A DNA stretch of 64,000 nucleotides from Motiliproteus coralliicola (GCF_003345655.1 NZ_QQOH01000001.1:620001-684000); one strand, 5' to 3'. Positions 14,300 through 23,277 are shown, counted from the stretch's first letter. Program-made: numbers and translations. Notes: generated from the letters alone by a model not told the origin.

Positions 14300-15265
14300 A
14301 TGAAACTCAATCGCCTGATCGCCATCCCTATGATCGCCATGAGCCTGGTCGGCTGTAAACAGGCCGCCGTCAAGTCCAGCGTTACGCCGGAGCAGCGGGC
14401 CGAAGTCAGCTGTACTGGTCCGAAAATGCGCGTTGCCGTCATGCCTGTCGGCGCCACCGGAAAGCTGGGCTCGTTTGAAGGCTACGACGTTGGAGAAGCA
14501 CTATCTTCGCAGCTGACGACGGCATTAGAGCAGACCGACTGTTTTGTCGTCATCGAACGTACGGCGCTGTCGCATATCCTGCGCGAGCAGGAGTTGGGCT
14601 TGGCCGGTGTTTCCAACCCGGAAACCGCCCCGCGAGCCGGACGTATCGCCGGCGCCCAGGTTCTGGTGAAGGCCGATATCACAGAGTTCGAACCGCAGAA
14701 GAAGGGCGGTGGCTTGAGTCTGGGATTCGGCTCGTCGTCGCTGCCGTTGGGTATCCGTCTGGGTGGTAGCGGCGGCACTAGCCATGTAGCGCTTGATCTG
14801 CGACTGCTGGATGCGACCACCGGTGAAGTGCTGTTTGCCAAACGGGTCGAAGCCAACAGTAAATCACGGGGATTGGCGCTGGGACTGGACTTTAAACAGT
14901 TCACCATCGGTGGCGATCAGTTCTACAAGACACCGATGGGCCAAGCGACCCGGGTGGCCCTTAATGATGCGGTGTTTTACGTGATCGAAGGTACCCGTCA
15001 GGTACCCTGGCAGGGCCAGGTGGTCAGCACCCGCGGTCAACATATCTTTATCAACGCTGGTCTGGATACCGGTATCAAGGTGGGGGATGTAATGCAGGTT
15101 TCGGCCGTGGCCGAGGAGCTGGTCGACCCGGAAAGTGGGGTGACTCTGGGTAAGATCGAAAACGCAGTGGGCCAGATCAAAGTCACTGCCGTTCAGGACA
15201 AATTCGCCATCGCGTCAGCGATCGGTAGCTTCAGGACCCAGCGTGGTGATGTGGTGAGATACTAA
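14300..15265 (+). CDS. CsgG/HfaB-family outer-membrane lipoprotein
   Basis: 321 aa with lipobox SLVGC (Cys19). Residues about 41-235 match the CsgG fold: MRVAVMPVG, GEALSSQLTTALEQTDCFVVIER, AGAQVLVKADITEFE, and ALDLRLLDATTGEVLFAKRVEA. The glycine-rich segment around 133-156 corresponds to the transmembrane hairpin region of CsgG. The C-terminal 85 residues (WQGQVVSTRGQHIFINAG ... GIKVGDVMQV) resemble an FlgT C-terminal domain, found in many CsgG/HfaB proteins but not in E. coli CsgG (277 aa). CsgG forms the nonameric pore for curli subunits. Own ECF promoter; GGAG upstream of the ATG. It is the probable export pore for proteins A-C. Confidence 0.85.
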   Translation: MKLNRLIAIPMIAMSLVGCKQAAVKSSVTPEQRAEVSCTGPKMRVAVMPVGATGKLGSFEGYDVGEALSSQLTTALEQTDCFVVIERTALSHILREQELGLAGVSNPETAPRAGRIAGAQVLVKADITEFEPQKKGGGLSLGFGSSSLPLGIRLGGSGGTSHVALDLRLLDATTGEVLFAKRVEANSKSRGLALGLDFKQFTIGGDQFYKTPMGQATRVALNDAVFYVIEGTRQVPWQGQVVSTRGQHIFINAGLDTGIKVGDVMQVSAVAEELVDPESGVTLGKIENAVGQIKVTAVQDKFAIASAIGSFRTQRGDVVRY

Positions 15266-15278
15266 ACGATATGCTCAA

Positions 15279-15317
15279 AACACCGGCCCGGAGAGATCCC
15301 GGCCGGTGTTGTTGTTT
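15279..15317 (+). terminator. Terminator after the csgG-like gene
   Basis: AACACCGGCC (15279-15288) and GGCCGGTGTT (15301-15310) form a perfect 10-base stem, followed by GTTGTTTTG. Confidence 0.8.
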
Positions 15318-15524
15318 TGTTGATCGGAGGAGCATCAGTTGTCAGCTGGCGCCGGTTCAGCTGAGAACTGGTCTTAACAGCGCCAGTCCCAGGTGAGCGC
15401 CGATAAACCACTACACTTTCGGAATAGAGGCGCAGGTTGCCAGCCAGGAGGGCTTATCGGGTTTGAGCAATCCGGTGGATGGCACAGGTTAGGAGCTAAC
15501 AACGGCAACGAGCGATGCGCATTG

Positions 15525-15887
15525 ATGAGGATGGTTGCCATACCGAACGTCATTTCCAAACTCGCCGAAAACCTGTCGATCTCCGATTCACCATGGCAGT
15601 TCAAGCTATTGGCCATGCTGGTGATCTTTTTCTTTTCTGGTGGTCTGATGTTGGATTACTGGGCCTCTACTGTGACCGTTGCTGAGCTGTCCGGTACGCT
15701 GGATAGCCGCGATCTGGACCAGATGATTATCGATTTCACCAAGCAAAAACATGCCGCCCTGACAGGCTCCGCCAGCCTGCTCTACGACTTTGCCAAGATC
15801 GCGCTGGGTGCGCTGATCGCGAGCGTGACCCAGGGACTCAAACCCCAGACAACAGCGGCCGACTCTGGCACCGGGGCCGGCGCGTAG
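15525..15887 (+). CDS. Small inner-membrane protein of unknown function
   Basis: 120 aa with a hydrophobic span near residues 28-46 (LLAMLVIFFFSGGLMLDYW) and a second, weaker span near 85-103 (LLYDFAKIALGALIASV). No family recognised. No good ribosome site is visible; ATG 15525 or ATG 15531 are equally possible. The open frame extends up to 15393, but the extra residues look non-coding. It follows the csgG-like terminator, so it is probably outside the ECF regulon. Confidence 0.55.
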   Translation: MRMVAIPNVISKLAENLSISDSPWQFKLLAMLVIFFFSGGLMLDYWASTVTVAELSGTLDSRDLDQMIIDFTKQKHAALTGSASLLYDFAKIALGALIASVTQGLKPQTTAADSGTGAGA

Positions 15888-16096
15888 GAACGTTGTGATC
15901 AAGGCGAAGGGGGCTTCGCTGGTGTGGCGCTTTGGTGTCGATTTTCAGCGGTTTGATGCTTCAGGTCAGAGTCTGGCCTTGAAAAGCTGTTATTGAATCA
16001 GGAACGTTCTAAGATGACCTCCTAATGGGTTGATGTTGAAGATTTTTGTGCAACTCAATAGCAACCTCGCCAACGAGATGACAGGAAGTTGAGATT

Positions 16097-18043
16097 ATGG
16101 AAAAACTCAGCAGTCGTACCTCTGCCCTTCGTTATTTTTTGATCCTGTTTCTACCCACGGCTGTGGTTATCTGTGGCCTGTTGTATCTCAGTCACCAGTA
16201 CGAGCAGGACATCTATGTCGATAACGCCTCAACGACGCAGCACATATTGGTGCGCTCGCTTGCCCAACAGCTGGGGAATGAGATCCATAGCTCGGTCGTG
16301 CCGGAGTTGCTGCGATTGTCCGAAGACCCCAGGTTACAGGCGTTGCTGGAAAAGCCCTCAGCAGCGAATCTGGATGCCCTGGCTACGGTGATGCTGGGGC
16401 TGGCCAGGAACCACCATATCTACGACCAGATTCGTTTTATCGATCAGCAGGGCCACGAGCTGGTGCGGATCAATGGCTACGGCGCCAATGCGCAACGGGT
16501 TATGGCAGATCAACTCCAGAATAAGGCGGGACGCTACTATTTCGAGGATACTTTACGTCTTGGCGCCAAAGAGGTTTATGTCTCCCAGCTTGACCTGAAC
16601 GTCGAGGGGGGCGAGGTGGAGCGACCTTTCAAGCCGATGATCCGAATCGGTACCCCGATAATTGACGCTGTCGGCAACAAGCGCGGTATCTTGCTATTCA
16701 ACTACCGGGCCCAGGAGATCCTCAGCATTATCGACAGCCATGGGCAAAACGATGGTGTCTTGATGCTGATAAACAGGGACGGTTATTGGCTCAAAGGGCT
16801 GGACCCCGACCATGAGTGGGGATTTATGCTGCCGGAGCGCCAGGGTTTCAACTTTGCACAACGTTTCCCGTCAATCTGGCCGTCAGTGCAGAGTAACCCC
16901 AGCTTTCAGGTACTGCTACGCGACGGGATGGTGTCGGGGATCGAGGTAGCCCCCTTTCCATACAATACAGCTGTCGATCGCTACTCGACCCCACGCTGGA
17001 TATTGGCCTCTTGGTTGCCGACCCGCAGTCTGATGCAGGCATCAAACAAAAATCTACCCTTCCGGATCATGATCGGCACGGTGTTTTTGATTTTGGCGGC
17101 GGCGGCTTCGATTGCACTGGGTCGGGGGATCTCCAAGCGAAATAAGAACCACGCCCAATTGCGCAAAGCAAATCAAAGCCAGTCCGAATTGATCGATCAA
17201 TTAAAACAGGCCCAGGCACAACTGGTGCAATCGGAAAAGATGGCCGGTATCGGCCAACTGGCGGCCGGTGTTGCCCATGAGATCAATAATCCGGTGGGCT
17301 TTGTTGCCAGCAATCTGAACACGTTCGAGCGTTATGTTGAGCAGCTGTTGGCGGCTTTGGACTGCCACGAGCGCCTGCTCGCCGATGCCCAGGGACTGGA
17401 CGACCTCAGGACCCAGGCCGGCGAGGTTGCAGAACAGCAGGATCTGGAATTTCTCCGTGAGGATATCGGCTGTGTGATCGCCGAAACCCAGGATGGCATT
17501 CGACGGATTAAGCGGATCGTCGCCGATCTGAAAGGCTTTGCCCGAGAAAGTGAAGAGGAGTGGGGGGTTGCCGACCTGCAGCAGGAGATCGAGCGCACGC
17601 TCAATCTGGTCAACAACGAACTCAAATATCACTGTACCGTACACAAACACTTCGCGGCTTTACCGCAGATCGAATGTATCTCTGCGGAGCTGAATCAGGT
17701 ACTGGTGAACTTGTTGGTCAATGCCGCCCAGGCAATTAAGGATATGGGCAACATTACCCTGCGCACCGGTAGGCAGGGCGATAAGGTATGGTTGGAAGTA
17801 GAAGACGATGGCAGCGGCATCGAACCGGCAGATCTGGACCGGGTGTTCGAACCCTTCTTTACCACCAAACCGGTCGGAAAGGGGACGGGGCTTGGGTTGT
17901 CGATCTCCTACGGCATCATCAAGAAGCACAACGGCAGCATTGTTGTTCGCAGTCGTATGGGCGTAGGAACCTGCTTCCGGATTATGCTGCCGATCGCTCA
18001 GCGGGTCGATAAAGCGAACACGGAGCCGGCGGTGGTTGAATAA
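16097..18043 (+). CDS. Sensor histidine kinase with extracytoplasmic sensor domain
   Basis: 648 aa. Transmembrane segments at about 12-31 and 322-341 enclose a periplasmic domain of the double-Cache type. A coiled-coil follows (about 350-385), then the dimerisation/phosphoacceptor domain with His394 in GVAHEINNPVGFV, and the ATP-binding domain with NLLVNAAQA, DDGSGI and GKGTGLGLS. It signals across the inner membrane, but no response regulator gene lies beside it. Some kinases of this architecture control diguanylate cyclases or NtrC-like regulators encoded elsewhere. Ligand unknown. Confidence 0.9.
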   Translation: MEKLSSRTSALRYFLILFLPTAVVICGLLYLSHQYEQDIYVDNASTTQHILVRSLAQQLGNEIHSSVVPELLRLSEDPRLQALLEKPSAANLDALATVMLGLARNHHIYDQIRFIDQQGHELVRINGYGANAQRVMADQLQNKAGRYYFEDTLRLGAKEVYVSQLDLNVEGGEVERPFKPMIRIGTPIIDAVGNKRGILLFNYRAQEILSIIDSHGQNDGVLMLINRDGYWLKGLDPDHEWGFMLPERQGFNFAQRFPSIWPSVQSNPSFQVLLRDGMVSGIEVAPFPYNTAVDRYSTPRWILASWLPTRSLMQASNKNLPFRIMIGTVFLILAAAASIALGRGISKRNKNHAQLRKANQSQSELIDQLKQAQAQLVQSEKMAGIGQLAAGVAHEINNPVGFVASNLNTFERYVEQLLAALDCHERLLADAQGLDDLRTQAGEVAEQQDLEFLREDIGCVIAETQDGIRRIKRIVADLKGFARESEEEWGVADLQQEIERTLNLVNNELKYHCTVHKHFAALPQIECISAELNQVLVNLLVNAAQAIKDMGNITLRTGRQGDKVWLEVEDDGSGIEPADLDRVFEPFFTTKPVGKGTGLGLSISYGIIKKHNGSIVVRSRMGVGTCFRIMLPIAQRVDKANTEPAVVE

Positions 18044-18142
18044 GCCTGCCAGGGACCAGCATGGGACGCAGCTGCTGCAACGGTACCAGCGACGAATGCA
18101 GTTGAAGCAACAGTGGGTACGGAAGGGTTTGCTGGGTTAGGA

Positions 18143-18173
18143 CCCATCGCCAGCCTGGATAGCTGGCGATGGG
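18143..18173. terminator. Hairpin between convergent genes
   Basis: CCCATCGCCAGC (18143-18154) and GCTGGCGATGGG (18162-18173) form a perfect 12-base stem with a 7-base loop. It lies between the histidine kinase (+) and the flavoprotein gene (-), so it may end both transcripts, though a T-run is missing. Confidence 0.5.
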
Positions 18174-18217
18174 GTTGTAGTTGGTCGGTTACGGTCAGTC
18201 TGGAGATGGCAGCCGGC

Positions 18218-20356
18218 CTAGTGGCCTCGACGCCAGCGGTGGAAACGTGCCAGATAGCCCATCAGTTTTTCCGGTACATGGTTTCGCTTCCACTGCCCGG
18301 CGGCATACTTGTTGGCCTCGCTTAGGGTCGGGTAGATATGGATGGTGCCGAGAATCTTGTTCAAACCCAGCCCATGACGCATTGCCAGGGTGAATTCGCT
18401 CAGCAACTCGCCCGAGTGCGGGCCGGCGATGGTGACGCCGAGGATCTTGTCCTTGCCCGGCACCGTCAGCACCTTGACCATACCTGAAGCCGTTTCATCG
18501 GCAATGGCGCGATCCAGCTCTTCTAGATCAAATTCGGTCACTTCATAGTCGATGCCGGCGGCCTTGGCCTCCAGCTCGTTGTAACCCACCCGGGCGATCT
18601 CCGGCTCGGTGAAGGTGGCAGCGGGGATGATCGAGTAGTCGACCTTGAAGCGTTTGATTCCGCCCAGCAGTGCGTTGACGACCGCGTACCAGGCTTGGTG
18701 GGCGGCGCTGTGGGTGAACTGGTAGGGGCTGCAGACATCACCGCAGGCAAATACATTGGGGAAGCGGGTTTGCAGGAATTCGTTAACTTCGATTCTGCCG
18801 TCCGCAGTCAGCGCCAGATCCAGTGTTTCGGCACCGAAACCTTCAACGTTGGCTTTGCGGCCGGTGGCGACCAGCAGCTGATCGAAGGCGACCTCAACCG
18901 ATTCTCCCTCGTGTTCACACAACAGCATTTTTTGGCCGTCACGTTCGACGAACTCGATCATCTTGTGGTTCAGGCGAAGATCCACGCCTTCGGCGACCAG
19001 ACGGTGTTGGACCCGGGCGGCAATCTCAGGATCTTCCTTGGGAAGGACCCGAGGACCACGAAGGACCTGGATCACCTGCGAACCAAGACGGGCGAAGGCC
19101 TGGGTCAGTTCACAGCCGATCGGACCACCGCCGAGGATCAGCAGGCGCTTGGGTTGCTCGCGCAGGTTCCATACGGTGTCGGAGGTCAGCGGTTCCATCG
19201 CTTCGATATTCTTGATTGGCGGTATCGCCGGGCGGGCACCGGTGGCGATGACGATATTGCGGGTGGTGATCTGTTCGCCGTTTACCTCGACTCGGTAAGG
19301 CGACAGGATTTTAGCTGCGCCTTGAATACAGTCGACTCCCAGGCCGGTGTAGCGCTCGACCGAGTCGTGGGGTTCGACCGTTTTGATTACCCGTTGAACC
19401 CGCTCCATCACATCGGAGAATTCGTATTCGACACTGGCACTTTTCAGCCCCAGCGACTCCACTTCCCTAGTCTCCTGGATAAAGCGGGCGCTGCGAATCA
19501 ATGCCTTCGAGGGTACACAGCCGGTATTGAGGCAGTCACCGCCCATCTTGTGCTTTTCGATCAGACTGACCTTAGCTTTGGCTGCCGCAGCGATATAGGC
19601 GCTGACCAGACCGGCAGAACCTGCGCCGATCACCACCATATTGGTGTCAAACTTGGTCGGCTTTTCGATCCCTTGATAGACCTTACGGCGCTGGATAACG
19701 GCGATGATCTGTTTGGCGATCAGTGGGAAGATGCCGAGCAGGCAGAAGGAGATGATCAGCGCCGGGGACAGGATCCCGGACAGGCTGTCGATCTGGCCCA
19801 GTTGAGTACCGGCGTTAACGTAGACCATGGTCCCCAGCAGCATCCCAAGCTGGCTGACCCAGTAGAAGGTCAGGGTGCGCAGGTGGGTCAGTCCCATCAC
19901 CAGATTGATGACGAAGAATGGGAACAACGGTACCAGACGAAGGGTGAACAGGTAGAAGGCACCATCGCGCTCAATCCCGGCGTTGATCGATTCCAACTGC
20001 TTACCGAAGCGTTGTTCCAGCACGCTGCGGAACAGAAAACGTGAGCAGAGGAATGCCAGGGTCGCGCCGATACTGCTGGCAAAGGACACCAGTACCAGCC
20101 CCCAACCAAAACCGAATAGGGCACCGGCCGCCAGAGTCATGACGGCCGCTCCCGGTAGCGACAGCGCGGTCACCAGCACATAGATCAGGAAGAAACCACC
20201 GCCGGTCAACAACGGGTTCTGCTCGAACGAGCGCATAAAATCGCTTTGGTGCTGTTTGAAATACTCCAGACTTAAAAGCTGGTGCAGATCGAACACAAAG
20301 AACAGTGCGATTAAAACAACTACGGCGCTTAGCAGCAGCGCTTTCTTCAAATTCAT
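18218..20356 (-). CDS. TVP38/TMEM64 membrane domain fused to a pyridine nucleotide-disulfide oxidoreductase
   Basis: 712 aa. Residues 1-230 are a VTT/TVP38 membrane domain with several spans and the motif RLVPLFPFFVINLVMGL (140-156). Residues 238-712 are a mercuric reductase/dihydrolipoamide dehydrogenase-like flavoenzyme: FAD motif VVIGAGSAGL (241-250), redox pair Cys275/Cys280 in GGDCLNTGCVPSK, NAD(P) motif ILGGGPIGCE, and a C-terminal dimer domain with HIYPTLSEAN instead of the usual HPT. ATG chosen at 20356, with GAGAAGAGAAAGT upstream. The flavoenzyme is thus tethered to the inner membrane. Substrate unknown; mercury is unlikely since no mer genes or C-terminal vicinal cysteines are present. 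Confidence 0.88.
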   Translation of the reverse strand: MNLKKALLLSAVVVLIALFFVFDLHQLLSLEYFKQHQSDFMRSFEQNPLLTGGGFFLIYVLVTALSLPGAAVMTLAAGALFGFGWGLVLVSFASSIGATLAFLCSRFLFRSVLEQRFGKQLESINAGIERDGAFYLFTLRLVPLFPFFVINLVMGLTHLRTLTFYWVSQLGMLLGTMVYVNAGTQLGQIDSLSGILSPALIISFCLLGIFPLIAKQIIAVIQRRKVYQGIEKPTKFDTNMVVIGAGSAGLVSAYIAAAAKAKVSLIEKHKMGGDCLNTGCVPSKALIRSARFIQETREVESLGLKSASVEYEFSDVMERVQRVIKTVEPHDSVERYTGLGVDCIQGAAKILSPYRVEVNGEQITTRNIVIATGARPAIPPIKNIEAMEPLTSDTVWNLREQPKRLLILGGGPIGCELTQAFARLGSQVIQVLRGPRVLPKEDPEIAARVQHRLVAEGVDLRLNHKMIEFVERDGQKMLLCEHEGESVEVAFDQLLVATGRKANVEGFGAETLDLALTADGRIEVNEFLQTRFPNVFACGDVCSPYQFTHSAAHQAWYAVVNALLGGIKRFKVDYSIIPAATFTEPEIARVGYNELEAKAAGIDYEVTEFDLEELDRAIADETASGMVKVLTVPGKDKILGVTIAGPHSGELLSEFTLAMRHGLGLNKILGTIHIYPTLSEANKYAAGQWKRNHVPEKLMGYLARFHRWRRGH

Positions 20357-20492
20357 ACTTTCTCTTCTCAACTGGCGATCGAATGAATGAATACAGCAGA
20401 CGAGCGACTGCCGAAGTCGTTACAACCTTGGCATCAAAATATTGAAAAATCAGCTTTTTAAGGCAACTTATCGATATGACGGCACAGAACGG

Positions 20493-21767
20493 TTAGTTCA
20501 GATGCTGTCGATAGAGGGCAAACGCCTGGTGCAGTGTCCAGCCCAGCCAGACGAAATCGGCGATCAGCAGCAGTGCTGCAAGCGGGGTTAATAGCGGCAG
20601 CCACAGTGCGATCAGTAAGCCGCAAAGCGCGGTGCAGTGAAGCCACCACTGACGCTTGGAACGGGCGGTGGAGATCAGCTGCTTCATGTTGGGTAGGGTC
20701 AACAGCTTCTCAGGCTGGGTCAGGCATTGGCGTTGCAGGTGCAGATAGAGCAGGAAAGGCACTATCTTCTGCAGCATCCCGAAAATGACCGCCAGCAAAC
20801 CGCCGAAGCCGAATAGAATCGCACTCAGCTCGGCCAGTGGTAACCGGTTCGGTAGCTCCGGCCAGCCCAGGGTCGCCAGATTGACCACCATCGACAGCGC
20901 GATGCAGCCTAGTGCCAGTTGCCAGAATCGCACCGTGTAGTCGAGTAACTTGCGGCGGCGTTGCCGCAAGTGCCGGGAGGCCAGCGCGCAGTAACCCAAC
21001 ACCAGCAGTTTGCTCAGTGCCATTAACGCGATAGCCGCGCTTCCATCGAGCACAGTGCCCAACAACAGGCTGAGCATCAGCGCGCCGGGTAGCCATCGCT
21101 GTACCCTGGCGGGGAAGTCCGGCGCCACATGGAACATCGGTATGACCTGAAAACTGACTCCCACCACCAGCAACAGGCCCCAACCCTGGATGCCCCAGAG
21201 CGCATGCTGGTCGGTGTTCAGGATGGGGGCCAGGGGGGCGGTTTGCGGGCTGCTGCGCCACCAGAGCAGAATCACACCGGCAATCAGCGTTATCAGTAAA
21301 CAGAACGCCGCCAGCCGAATCGAAACCAGGGTGTGACCGGCGGGTCGGATCTTGATCAAAGCCTGGATCAAACGTGAAATAAACAATCCGAAGCCGATCA
21401 CGAATGCGGCCAATGTCAGACTAAATAGAATCGGACCGGGAAACAGGAAGGTTAACGATAGCAAGACGGTACCGAGGCTGATGCAGCCGCGTACCAGCAG
21501 CGCCTGTGTTCGGCTCAACGGGATCGGTTGCGAACTGACCACCGGCATCACCTGGCACAGCGCGCCAAGCATGATCTGGGCGGCGAAACCGAGGGTCAGT
21601 AGGTGCACCAGTGCGAGTGCCGCCGGATCCCATCGAGCTGTCAGGGCCTGGGGCTGGAACAGCAATACCAGACCGGCCAGTACGCCGAATAGCGGCGCGG
21701 TGGCAAAGAAGCCGTAGGGGATGCTCAGGGGCGGGATGTTATCGAAATTCAGCCCGTCGGTTCTCAT
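20493..21767 (-). CDS. Polytopic membrane protein, NnrS/haem-oxidase-like
   Basis: 424 aa with about 12 hydrophobic spans. HLLTLGFAAQIMLGALCQVMPV and GWGLLLVVGVSFQVIPMFHV carry histidines in positions reminiscent of NnrS or haem-copper oxidase subunit I-like proteins. I cannot assign it firmly. Start ATG 21767 has AAGGAT upstream. It follows a DUF2249 and a hemerythrin gene on the same strand (gap of 13 bases), all downstream of an FNR/Dnr-type promoter, which points to a role in low-oxygen or nitrogen-oxide metabolism. Confidence 0.7.
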   Translation of the reverse strand: MRTDGLNFDNIPPLSIPYGFFATAPLFGVLAGLVLLFQPQALTARWDPAALALVHLLTLGFAAQIMLGALCQVMPVVSSQPIPLSRTQALLVRGCISLGTVLLSLTFLFPGPILFSLTLAAFVIGFGLFISRLIQALIKIRPAGHTLVSIRLAAFCLLITLIAGVILLWWRSSPQTAPLAPILNTDQHALWGIQGWGLLLVVGVSFQVIPMFHVAPDFPARVQRWLPGALMLSLLLGTVLDGSAAIALMALSKLLVLGYCALASRHLRQRRRKLLDYTVRFWQLALGCIALSMVVNLATLGWPELPNRLPLAELSAILFGFGGLLAVIFGMLQKIVPFLLYLHLQRQCLTQPEKLLTLPNMKQLISTARSKRQWWLHCTALCGLLIALWLPLLTPLAALLLIADFVWLGWTLHQAFALYRQHLN

Positions 21768-21780
21768 TCTATCCTTAGAC

Positions 21781-22071
21781 TCACTCGCAAGGGCCGGCAG
21801 CGCTGACCAAGCGGGCCAGCGCATCCGGGTCGGCGCTGTCTCCTGGCCAGATTTGGATCAGCACTTGCTGAAGCTGCTGCTCGTAGCGGTGGTGGTATCC
21901 GCTCAGTGCCAGCATTTCGAACAGCGGGTAGGGGATGCGCCGGTGGGTTACCTGTAGCCGATGTCCGGCTGGAAGTTGGCACAGCGCTTTGAAAACTTCC
22001 AGCAGGGGTTCTGGTGGTTCCAGTTCACTAACGTCCAGCTCGATAGCGTCGAGCCGGTCGGGATCTAGCAT
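21781..22071 (-). CDS. DUF2249-family protein
   Basis: 96 aa. The order DAIELDVSELEPPEPLLEVFKAL then LQVTHRRIPYPLFEML is the DUF2249 (TusA-like fold) pattern, a family often encoded with hemerythrins in denitrifiers. The ATG overlaps the end of the hemerythrin gene by 7 bases, so the two are translationally coupled. No catalytic cysteine of the TusA type is visible; one cysteine (CQLP) lies in the middle. Confidence 0.8.
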   Translation of the reverse strand: MLDPDRLDAIELDVSELEPPEPLLEVFKALCQLPAGHRLQVTHRRIPYPLFEMLALSGYHHRYEQQLQQVLIQIWPGDSADPDALARLVSAAGPCE

Positions 22072-22496
22072 TGCTGCATCTCATTGAGGGTGTTGTCAGG
22101 ATCGGGCAGAGCTCGCATCGACATCGGATAGAGGATCTGCTCCTCCTTCATGTTGTGCTGCTGCATCAGGATCATCAGGGTTTCACTGGCGCCGAGCAGG
22201 GTGTCGGCGTCTTTGGCCCCCAGGGCCTGACCAACCTGGGCGAACAGTTGACGCATCTGGTCGTGTTCCATCCGCATGACGGACGTGGGGCCGGCGGTGC
22301 TGCCGGTCGCTTGTTCAAAAGCGGGGAACAGGACCTGCTCCTCCATCGAAAAATGATGCTCAATCGCCTGCTGGAATTCACTCCAGCCCTGTTGCGCTTC
22401 GTCCCACTTGCCCTGGCTGACTGCTTCTTCTGCCTGGTTGAAAAACTCGTCGCAACGACGATGATCGGAGGTCATAAATTCGCTGATGGATGTCAT
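22065..22496 (-). CDS. Hemerythrin HHE-domain protein
   Basis: 143 aa, a four-helix di-iron protein. Expected ligands are His12 (SDHRRCD), His47/His48 and Glu52/53 (HHFSMEEQ), His78 (MEHDQ), and His114 with Glu118/119 (HNMKEEQILYP). Such proteins bind oxygen or nitric oxide, or repair iron-sulfur clusters. ATG 22496 is preferred over an in-frame GTG at 22511. It is the first gene after the FNR/Dnr-type promoter at 22539-22581. Confidence 0.85.
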   Translation of the reverse strand: MTSISEFMTSDHRRCDEFFNQAEEAVSQGKWDEAQQGWSEFQQAIEHHFSMEEQVLFPAFEQATGSTAGPTSVMRMEHDQMRQLFAQVGQALGAKDADTLLGASETLMILMQQHNMKEEQILYPMSMRALPDPDNTLNEMQQC

Positions 22497-22538
22497 GTGT
22501 AGCTGTCCCACAAAAATAAAAAGATGTCGCTGAAGGCG

Positions 22539-22581
22539 ATTATGGACGCTACGTTTTTAGTTCGGCATTGATCTACGTCAG
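22539..22581 (-). promoter_or_regulatory. FNR/Anr/Dnr-type promoter for the hemerythrin operon
   Basis: Read on the plus strand, TTGAT-CTAC-GTCAG (22568-22581) matches TTGAT-N4-RTCAA at 9 of 10 positions. On the minus strand a -10 CATAAT lies at 22544-22539. The box centre is then about 42 bases before the predicted start of transcription, the standard class II activation position. The leader is about 36 bases. Confidence 0.65.
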
Positions 22582-23097
22582 TTGCGTCGACCAGCGTATG
22601 GGTGTGCGTGTCGGACAGGGGGGAAGACGAGAAATATCACCGCTTAGCAGGCCGCCTAATAATTGAGCGAACTGTTGCTGGTTGAGCTTGACCAGCTCGG
22701 TGTTGTCGCCATCCTCCAGGTAGACGCGGGGGACCTGAAACAGACGTTGATCAACCACCATGTCCAGGTTGAAGGGTTGGCCGAGGCCAGGGACGCCGCA
22801 AGGGGCGACATCCTGAAAGATCTCTTTGAGTTGCGCAGGAGCAACTTCACGGAAACTCTCATCGGTGAGACGCTTCAACTTATCGAAGTCGAGCAGATGG
22901 GACGCCGGTAGCAGCACCATCAACAGCTGGCCCGGGAAATTAGTCGCTTCGACGATGCTCGAGCGGGCCAGTTCGGCCAGCGGTATCGACGCAGCCTGCG
23001 CCGCTTCGGCGGCCACCGCGGTCGGCTTGTGCTTGAGGATATGATAATCAACGTGCTGATTGCTGAGGAATTCACTCATCGGTATCGGCATCGCCAT
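22573..23097 (-). CDS. YbaK/ProX-type aminoacyl-tRNA deacylase-like protein
   Basis: 174 aa with the YbaK fold: YHILKHKPTAVAAEAAQAASIP, VVEATNFPGQLLMVLLPAS-like core, and DVAPCGVPGLGQPFNLDMVVD, the last resembling the substrate pocket loop of prolyl-tRNA deacylases. The usual catalytic Lys position is probably Lys in the ATNF or KLKRL region but cannot be fixed by eye. The start is ATG 23097 with a perfect GGAGG 8 bases upstream; an extended start at 23163 lacks this. Role: hydrolysis of mischarged tRNA or a related ester, inferred from the family. Confidence 0.75.
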   Translation of the reverse strand: MAMPIPMSEFLSNQHVDYHILKHKPTAVAAEAAQAASIPLAELARSSIVEATNFPGQLLMVLLPASHLLDFDKLKRLTDESFREVAPAQLKEIFQDVAPCGVPGLGQPFNLDMVVDQRLFQVPRVYLEDGDNTELVKLNQQQFAQLLGGLLSGDISRLPPCPTRTPIRWSTQLT

Positions 23098-23277
23098 GAT
23101 CTTAGCCTCCAGTTTTGGCCGGTTACGAATGTACCGGTCTACACCGCTGTTTATATAGTCCAACTGGCGTCATCGAAACTTGAGAACTATTCAACTGACC
23201 GTGGTTAATAACCGGTTCGGACCGAGGTCAAAGCTAACAGCGACTAGACTCAGACAGCTGCTAACGGAGGTGCCGTG

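Noticed and set aside
18695-20044. 449-codon rightward open frame
   Set aside because: Entirely antisense to the TVP38-flavoenzyme gene, whose motifs are unmistakable. The translation is Asp/His/Gln-biased without any domain.
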